From: Bradyrhizobium sp. S69
GTDB taxonomy: Bacteria; Pseudomonadota; Alphaproteobacteria; Rhizobiales; Xanthobacteraceae
Length of the DNA: 37,271 bases
Assembly: GCF_009766005.1 (NCBI RefSeq)
Contig: NZ_LMUK01000018.1
Span: 46,581 to 83,851, forward strand
Direction: 5' to 3'
Every line of letters begins with the position of its first letter. Position 1 is the first letter of the stretch. The position numbers and the translations under genes were made by a program. Shown here in pieces: positions 32,099 to 37,271 of this stretch. The notes under the pieces were generated by a model, which was given only the letters and a program-made list of their open reading frames with translations, did no database searches and had not been told where the DNA came from.

Positions 32099-32658
32099 GG
32101 ATTGTTTCGCCTTCTAGTTAAATTGCAGGCGCCCATCATAGAGCGCAAATGTGAAGTATCTCAGCCCTCGGCGCATCTTTTGCGTTCGTTTGGTAAACCG
32201 AAGCTCGCCAGTTAACATGGGCTTCGCGCGATATTGGAACGCGGCCCGAACTCGCCGCCGACGATGCCGGCTATGGTTTTCCGGATGGCGCCGAACAGCG
32301 CGACGATCCGCGCCACGACAGCACTCGCCGCGAGATCGTGAAGCCGATCGTGTTGCGGTCACCACGCTCAAGATCAGAAGTTTAGCCGCCAGCTCACCGT
32401 ACGACGTCGCTGCCGCGACGGCCGGAACATCGCGAGCGCAGGCGTCACCTCAATGCGGAATGCGAATCCGCCCTCCAACCCAGCCTGATCCGCGAGCCTC
32501 GCTAACACTGTCGAGTCGAGAGCGACCTGTGGCCCCACGCTCCTCGCCACCGAACTGCCCGCCATCTTCGATTCCAGCACGATTTCCGCAAATCCGTCTC
32601 GCAATTGATAATCAGTTGCAAATAGGTTGACAGAACTCCGTTCTCCGGCCAATCTTTC
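32099..32658. other. Long intergenic interval with a possible minus-strand remnant
   Basis: No intact gene is evident. On the minus strand a frame ending at 32374 reads FAEIVLESKMAGSSVARSVG, then LDSTVLARLADQAGLEGGFA and RRTVSWRLNF with a terminal Phe, as in outer-membrane barrels. It has no ATG before the Met of ESKMAG. Further on, a different minus frame reads AASAVVARIVALFGAIRKTI. These could be pieces of a decayed gene. The promoter of the ACP operon must lie near 32100-32200. Confidence 0.3.
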
Positions 32659-32675
32659 TTGCAACTGACTTGCAA
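32659..32675 (+). promoter_or_regulatory. Paired TTGCAA operator-like site before the porin gene
   Basis: TTGCAACTGAC is followed directly by TTGCAATAG, two direct TTGCAA copies 11 bp apart. The complement of the first (TCAGTTGCAA) occurs at 32612-32621. TTGCAA repeats are a feature of iron-responsive Fur-type sites in alphaproteobacteria. The site lies 23 bp before the porin start, so it would act as an operator. Identity of the regulator is inference. Confidence 0.35.
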
Positions 32676-32697
32676 TAGCAGACTGAAGGACGGTGCG

Positions 32698-34761
32698 ATG
32701 GTACGGGTGTGTTGCGTAATGGGGTGTTTGGCGGGGTTGGCCGCGGACGGATCGGTGAGCGCCGCGGATCTGCCCAAGCCCCCCTTCCCCCAGACTCCCT
32801 TCACCAAAACCGCCGCCCCCCAAAGCCCCGCTTTTGACTGGTCCGGCTGGTATGTCGGCGGCCATGTCGGCACCACCGCAGGCCGGTCCGACTGGTCGGC
32901 CAATCCGCCTGGCGGCGCGCCGCTCACCGGCACAACCGATCTCACCAACGGATTCGACCTGTTCAAGGGCAATGGCAGCTATTTTGGCGGACTTCAGGGC
33001 GGATATAATTTCGTGCTGCCGCAGCATGTCTTGCTCGGCGTCGAGGCCGACACCTCGTTTCCCAGTTCGGTTGCAGGCACGACCGTCACGGGCACCGGCA
33101 GCGCGAGTTACGGCGACACCGCGCTCTATGACGGCACCGTGCGTGGGCGCGTTGGCTATGTCTTCGACAATCATTGGCTGCTCTACGGCACCGGCGGATT
33201 GGCGTGGTCCTACGACCAGTTGAAACGGACACAGGTCGTTGATGGCACGCTGCCGGCCGGCACGGAGGAAAGCGCGTTGCTGTGGCGGTTCGGCTGGGCC
33301 GCGGGCGCCGGTGTCGAGGTTCCGGTCGCCGCGAACTGGAGCGCGCGCGCGGAATATCTCTATGCCGGCTTCGGCAGCCAAAGCCGCACATTCGCCGCGA
33401 CACCCGAAACGTTCGATTCCAATTTGTCGTTGCATCAGGTCAGGTTCGGCTTGAACTACAAATTGTTCGACGACACGCCGGCGACTAGCGCCCCGGAACT
33501 GATCGCCAAGGCGCCGCCCGCGCCGGCGCAAGACATCTGGGCGGTGCATGGCCAGTCGACGTTCGTCAGCCAATATGCCGCGCCGTTCGCGGCGCCTTAT
33601 AGCGGCCCGAACAGCCTTGCCGCCAATGCCGGCCGCGAAACCTGGGACGCCACGGCCTATCTCGGCCTGCGACTCTGGAACGGCGCGGAGGCCTGGATCA
33701 ATCCCGAGATCGACCAGGGCTTTGGGCTGAGCGGAACGCTCGGCGTTGCCGGCTTCACCAGCGGAGAAGCCTACAAGACCGGCGCGGAATATCCCTATGC
33801 GCGGCTGCAACGCGCCTTCATCCGGCAGACCATCGATCTCGGTGGCGAGACGCAAAAGGTCGATGCGGGGATCAACCAGTTTGCCGAAAGCCAGACCGCC
33901 GACCGCCTGGTCTTCACCGTCGGAAAATTCAGCGTCGGCGATATCTTCGACACCAACAAATACGCCCACGATCCACGCGCCGATTTTCTCAACTGGTCGG
34001 TCATCGACACCGGCACGTTCGACTATGCCGCCGACGCCTGGGGCTTTTCGGTGGGAGCCGCCGCAGAATGGTATCAGGGCGACTGGACACTGCGCGGCGG
34101 CGTGTTCGATATGTCCATCGTCCCCAACAGCACCGAGTTGGACCCGCAATTCGGACAGTTCCAATGGGTCGGGGAAATCGAGCATCGCCACGAACTGTGG
34201 GGGCAGCCCGGCAAGGTCGCGGTCACCGGCTTTCTGTCGCGCGGCCGCATGGGGAGTTATGCGGATGCCATCAATCTCGCCGAACAAACGGGCGGCGCGG
34301 TCGATATCGCGGCGGTGCGTGAATATCGCAGCCGGGGCGGCGTCAGCATCAACGTCGAACAGCAGATCATCCCGGATGTCGGCTTGTTCGCGCGCGCCGG
34401 CCTCGCCAATGGCGACATCGAACCCTACGAGTTCACGGACATCGATCGCACCGCCGCCGCGGGGCTCTCGGTGCAGGGCAAACGATGGGGCCGGCCCGAC
34501 GATGTCTTCGGGATCGCCGGCGTCGTCAACGGCATCACCAGAGAGCACGAAGCCTTCCTCAACGCGGGCGGCCTCGGCATCCTCGTCGGCGACGGCCAGC
34601 TTCCACATCCGGGGCCTGAGCAGATCCTCGAGACCTATTACAGCTTTCCGCTCTCGTTCTGCCGCGTGACGCTTGATTACCAATTGGTCGTCAACCCCGG
34701 CTACAATCGCGATCGCGGTCCAGCCTCGGTCGTCGCCACGCGATTGCATACGCAATTCTAG
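32698..34761 (+). CDS. Outer-membrane protein: Omp31-like barrel fused to OprB-like porin
   Basis: A 687-aa protein. I chose ATG 32698, preceded by AAGGA, giving a signal peptide MVRVCCVMGCLAGLAADGSV cleaved near SAADLP. The N-terminal domain (about residues 40-260) is the eight-strand opacity/Omp31 type: FDWSGWYVGGHVGTTAGRSD, FGGLQGGYNFVLPQHVLLGV, VRGRVGYVFDNHWLLYGTGG, WSARAEYLYAGFGS, VRFGLNYKLF. After a Pro/Ala linker (PPAPAQDIW) the second domain (about 290-687) is an OprB carbohydrate-selective porin: QSTFVSQYAAPFAAPYSGPN, DATAYLGLRLWNGAEAWINP, DRLVFTVGKFSVGDIFDTNK and LETYYSFPLSFCRVTLDYQL near the end, with the final Phe of TQF as barrel signal. Such two-barrel proteins are known in Bradyrhizobium; the substrate is unproven. 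Confidence 0.88.
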   Translation: MVRVCCVMGCLAGLAADGSVSAADLPKPPFPQTPFTKTAAPQSPAFDWSGWYVGGHVGTTAGRSDWSANPPGGAPLTGTTDLTNGFDLFKGNGSYFGGLQGGYNFVLPQHVLLGVEADTSFPSSVAGTTVTGTGSASYGDTALYDGTVRGRVGYVFDNHWLLYGTGGLAWSYDQLKRTQVVDGTLPAGTEESALLWRFGWAAGAGVEVPVAANWSARAEYLYAGFGSQSRTFAATPETFDSNLSLHQVRFGLNYKLFDDTPATSAPELIAKAPPAPAQDIWAVHGQSTFVSQYAAPFAAPYSGPNSLAANAGRETWDATAYLGLRLWNGAEAWINPEIDQGFGLSGTLGVAGFTSGEAYKTGAEYPYARLQRAFIRQTIDLGGETQKVDAGINQFAESQTADRLVFTVGKFSVGDIFDTNKYAHDPRADFLNWSVIDTGTFDYAADAWGFSVGAAAEWYQGDWTLRGGVFDMSIVPNSTELDPQFGQFQWVGEIEHRHELWGQPGKVAVTGFLSRGRMGSYADAINLAEQTGGAVDIAAVREYRSRGGVSINVEQQIIPDVGLFARAGLANGDIEPYEFTDIDRTAAAGLSVQGKRWGRPDDVFGIAGVVNGITREHEAFLNAGGLGILVGDGQLPHPGPEQILETYYSFPLSFCRVTLDYQLVVNPGYNRDRGPASVVATRLHTQF

Positions 34762-34800
34762 CGGCAATCGTAACGACGGCGCGCGTCGGGTATCGCGTCC

Positions 34801-34887
34801 GTCATTGCGAGGAGCACTTGCGACGAAGCAATCCAGGGGCGGTAGGGAAGAGCAGGATTGCTTCGTCGCTTCGCTCCTCGCAATGAC
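34801..34887. repeat. Dispersed palindromic intergenic repeat, family 1
   Basis: GTCATTGCGAGGAGC onward (34801-34834) is mirrored by 34855-34887, ending CTCCTCGCAATGAC. Arms of 33-34 bp differ only around ACTTG/GAAG. This GTCATTGCGAGG...CTTCGTCGC repeat is one I recognise as very frequent in genomes of this group. Confidence 0.85.
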
Positions 34888-34912
34888 GTTGATGAGAACG
34901 CTCCACCCACTG

Positions 34913-35049
34913 CCGTCATACCCGCCACCGGGTCGCGCGAATGCGCGCCCGATGACAGGCTCCGGCGGGTATCCAGTACGCCGCGAGTTCTCGATTCCAT
35001 CACTAACGCCCCGGAATACTGGATCGTCCGCCTTCGCGGACGATGACGG
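34913..35049. repeat. Dispersed palindromic intergenic repeat, family 2
   Basis: The outer ends are CCGTCAT and ATGACGG. Inside, ATCCAGTA (34971) faces TACTGGAT (35017), and CGTCCGC-CTTC-GCGGACG closes a hairpin. The unit around GGATCGTCCGCCTTCGCGG is a repeat I recognise from this group. Confidence 0.75.
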
Positions 35050-35129
35050 TGGAGATGTGGTGTGCGGACGCAACTCCGCGATCCCGCGACACACTGCGTC
35101 CGAGTTTTGCAAAATCATTCGCCCCAAAA

Positions 35130-35480
35130 AATAGAGGGCGCAGGCGACCCTCAAGAGAGGGCGCAGGGAAGACCGGGTGCGCGCTGCACCCGCGGTCTCG
35201 CGTGCAAAGGTAGACAAAAAAACGCACACGAGCATACAGGTTCAGCGGAAGCAGTCCGGCCTTCCCTGCGCAATGGTTTACGACTTATATCGTGCTCTCC
35301 CCGGCGAGACCTGGCTTGCTTGTCACCGTCATTCCCAAGGAGCTTGAAGAAGCTTGCTTCTCAGGAATTTGACACCAGCCATTGGGGCGTCAGGACCACA
35401 CGACTTTGCCGTCCGCTTTAGCCACGCTCGTCAGTCGCAGCTTTTGCGTCCATCGCTCCCCGACCCGCGTTTCGTGACGA
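35130..35480. repeat. Dispersed long intergenic repeat, family 3 (about 350 bp)
   Basis: GAGGGCGCAGGGAAGACCGG near 35157 is mirrored by CCGGCCTTCCCTGCGC at 35256-35271 (15 of 16 match at the core), with CTGCACCCGCGGTCTC and TTCAGCGGAAGCAGTCCGGC between. The text continues GTGCTCTCCCCGGCGAGACC and GACTTTGCCGTCCGCTT. I recognise this long composite as a very common Bradyrhizobium repeat. It ends next to the truncated receiver frame at about 35480. Confidence 0.75.
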
Positions 35481-35720
35481 ATGCGCACCCGTATAGATCT
35501 ACTCGTGACTGACGTGGGGCTGCCGGGCGGAATGAACGGGCGGCAGTTGGCGGACTACGGAAGAACCGCAAGGCCTACCCTGAAAATCCTGTTTATTACC
35601 GGATATGCGGAGAAGGCAGCCATGGGAATGGATGGCCTGGATAGAGGAATGGCCATCCTCACCAAGCCATTCGCAATGGACGGGCTCGCTGCGCGGATAA
35701 AGGAACTGATCCTTCGTTGA
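35481..35720 (+). pseudogene. Response-regulator receiver domain, N-terminus missing
   Basis: The frame reads IDLLVTDVGLPGGMNGRQLA, then LKILFITGYAEKAAMG and AILTKPFAMDGLAARIKELI, the C-terminal two thirds of a CheY-like receiver. The phosphoacceptor Asp is in VTDVGLPGG, the switch Thr in FITGYAE, and the conserved Lys in LTKPFA. The first strand with the acidic Mg2+ pair is gone, because the frame opens exactly where a long intergenic repeat ends. No RBS is seen before the ATG at 35481. The intact relatives are usually the C-terminal receiver of hybrid kinases or single-domain regulators. Confidence 0.8.
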
Positions 35721-35933
35721 CCCGGCGTATCGCGACATTCCGCTCGCAACCGTCCAGAACAAAGTCCCCAACGCGGGATCGGACAAGCGCCTACAGGCGC
35801 GGAATTCGCTCAGGAACCAAATTCTACTCGCCTGCTTTATCCGTTGGACAAACGACCGACCCAGTGTCCTTTCCCTGGCACCCAGGTTTGTCGCATCGAG
35901 AACCGTCGGTATGATCGGCGAAAGTGGGATGCC

Positions 35934-36789
35934 ATGCTATGGACGGTTGTCAAAGAGGCGACCAAGAATTGGTCTGAACACAAAGACTCCCGCCAAGGGG
36001 CCGCCCTCGCCTATTACTCCGTATTCTCGCTTGGACCCGTCATCGTCATCGCCATCGCAATCGCCGGATTCTTCTTCGGCCGCGAAGCGGTAAATGGAGA
36101 GGTGGCGTCATCTATCAAGGACATGCTCGGCGACACAGGCGCCCAAGCCGTCCAGGCTATGCTTGCGGATGCCGGCCGGCCCCGACAGGGCCTCATTGCG
36201 ACATTGCTTGGGCTGGGAGCGCTACTCTTCGCGGCCGTAGGGGTCGTGGTTCAGCTCAAGGACGCCTTGAATACGGTCTGGGAGGTCGGCGAGTTGCCGG
36301 GCAACGGCATATGGCATTCTACGCAGTTACATCGTCTCGCTCGCTGCGGTTCTCGCCCTCGGATTTCTTCTCCTGGTCTCTCTAATCGTTACCGCGGCCC
36401 TGGCAGCCTTCGGGAAATACGCGGCTCCGTATGTCCAAGAATGGATTTTACACCTCGCAACCATCATAGCTTCTATTGGCATCATCTCGCTGCTTTTCGC
36501 CATGATGTTCAAATCGCTCCCCGACGCTCCGGTCGACTGGTATGATGTTTGGCTGGGTGCTGGTATTACCGCCGCACTTTTCGAACTCGGTAAGTCCGCC
36601 ATCGGCTTTTATATCGGCAAACAAGGGTTAGAATCCACTTACGGAGCGGCGGCATCAATCATTGTCGTCTTGATCTGGGTTTACTATTCGTCGCAAATAA
36701 TACTGATGGGCGCCGAGATCACTTACGCTTTCGCCAAATATCAAGGCTCGATCAAGAGCCGCGAGCAAGCCGCCGGTCCGGTCCAATAA
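35934..36789 (+). pseudogene. YihY/BrkB-family membrane protein, frameshifted
   Basis: ATG 35934 opens MLWTVVKEATKNWSEHKDSR, then GAALAYYSVFSLGPVIVIAI and LLGLGALLFAAVGVVVQLKD followed by ALNTVWEV, the N-terminal half of a YihY/BrkB protein. Near 36300-36330 (after GELPGNGIW) the frame is lost. The next usable frame reads RSYIVSLAAVLALGFLLLVS, FKSLPDAPVDWYDVWLGAGI, FYIGKQGLESTYGAAASIIV and VLIWVYYSSQIILMGAEITY, and ends at 36789. Comparing both halves suggests two single-base losses within about 15 bp. Total length would be about 285 aa, normal for the family (six helices; function not settled, formerly called RNase BN). Confidence 0.85.
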
Positions 36790-37037
36790 AATAGAACGCC
36801 ATTTCGCGTTCACCCATTCGGGCAAACTTTCGGATGGACCGGCCCGGTCGCCGTCGAGTCAAAAAGCAACACTTTCGGGGCTCGGGTGGCATGCCTGTTT
36901 CGTGTCGGTAGGCGACGGTCGCCAACTCCCGTAGCTCCAAGCAAGCGCTGCGCGGGAACCCGTGCTCACCCCGCCACTTATGCTCTTGCCACGTAACCAG
37001 CGAAAAACCTCAAGGCCGACCGAGGGGCGATTTATCA

Positions 37038-37271
37038 ATGATCGATGATCTCTGGTACAAAAATGGCGTGTTCTATTGTTTGGCCGTAGGAACTTATATG
37101 GACGCCAATGGCGACGGCATAGGCGATTTCAAGGGTTTGCTGCGACGGCTCGATTATATACAGGGGCTTGGCATTACAACAATCTGGTTGATGCCGTTCC
37201 AACCATCTCCCGGCAAGGATGACGGCTACGATATCTCGGACTATTACGGCGTCGATCCGCGCTACGGCACG
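37038..37271 (+). CDS. GH13 alpha-amylase-family enzyme, trehalose synthase-like (partial)
   Basis: ATG 37038, preceded by GAGGGG at about -13, opens MIDDLWYKNGVFYCLAVGTY, then MDANGDGIGDFKGLLRRLDY and LGITTIWLMPFQPSPGKDDG, DISDYYGVDPRYGT, and runs off the window after 78 codons. The N-xxDGIGDFxGL segment, the LDYIxxLGxxxIWLxP strand and the DDGYDIxDY segment are the first conserved regions of the GH13 barrel in TreS-type enzymes, which interconvert maltose and trehalose. Other GH13 sugar hydrolases or sucrose-active enzymes start the same way; the catalytic Asp/Glu lie beyond the end. The 248 bp before it holds no other gene. Confidence 0.88.
   Translation, partial: MIDDLWYKNGVFYCLAVGTYMDANGDGIGDFKGLLRRLDYIQGLGITTIWLMPFQPSPGKDDGYDISDYYGVDPRYGT

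Noticed and set aside
32374..35235. A 953-codon open frame on the minus strand
   Set aside because: It is antisense to the porin gene, which has a signal peptide, an RBS and domain order. The minus frame has no start context or family match over most of its length and is a by-product of GC-rich codon bias. Only its last 90 codons, outside the porin, are kept as a possible remnant.
34801..35480. CRISPR array
   Set aside because: The repeats are of three different kinds and are palindromic, without regular repeat-spacer spacing; no cas genes are near.
36955..37037. EcfG-type promoter before the GH13 gene
   Set aside because: A GGAAC is present in this stretch, but no CGTT-like element lies at the required 16-17 bp distance.
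1..37271. tRNA, rRNA or riboswitch genes
   Set aside because: I looked for T-loop-like GGTTCRA segments and conserved riboswitch cores by eye and found none that I could support; a covariance search would be needed to exclude them.

Overview
The window looks like chromosome of a GC-rich alphaproteobacterium of the Bradyrhizobium/Rhodopseudomonas group (Nitrobacteraceae). The reasons are the GC-rich codon use, many small exported or one-helix proteins of the type seen in that group, an outer-membrane protein whose mature end starts ADLPKP, and three intergenic repeat families that I recognise from those genomes. This placement is inference from memory, not a search.

Positions 1-5.4 kb are a decayed accessory block. 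On the minus strand there are small phage-like membrane proteins and a frameshifted GNAT acetyltransferase ending in a terminator. On the plus strand there is a chain of overlapping reading frames (a broken large gene, an 87-aa protein, a small frame and a broken DUF6881 gene). An intact 1239-bp IS3-family element splits this chain. After it come a phage portal-like fragment and, on the other strand, a terminase large-subunit pseudogene. Several of these genes carry in-frame TAG codons or frameshifts.

Positions 5.6-26.8 kb are ordinary chromosome. They hold small membrane proteins, a PRC-barrel stress protein with a possible EcfG-type promoter, an orphan Fe3+-type solute-binding protein and a divergent Nramp transporter. 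These are followed by a SnoaL-like protein with a HAMP adenylate/guanylate cyclase, a LysR regulator, a Kup potassium transporter, a DUF1800/DUF1501 pair, an M20 peptidase with an MHS-type transporter, a sulfite-dehydrogenase pair (SoxC-like molybdoprotein plus c-type cytochrome) and an alpha/beta hydrolase.

At 27.0-28.6 kb a cyanide-insensitive-type cydAB operon has collapsed into one frame: the C-terminal third of CydA and the N-terminal third of CydB are missing, and a frameshift follows. At 29.8-32.1 kb an acyl carrier protein, an AMP-forming acyl ligase and an SDR reductase have overlapping genes and form a compact operon of unknown product. It is the best candidate here for an undescribed pathway. 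At 32.7-34.8 kb a single protein joins an Omp31-like barrel to an OprB-like porin.

Positions 34.8-35.5 kb are packed with dispersed palindromic repeats. The last one abuts a response-regulator receiver fragment that has lost its N-terminus. A frameshifted YihY/BrkB membrane protein follows, and the window ends inside a GH13 (trehalose synthase-like) gene.
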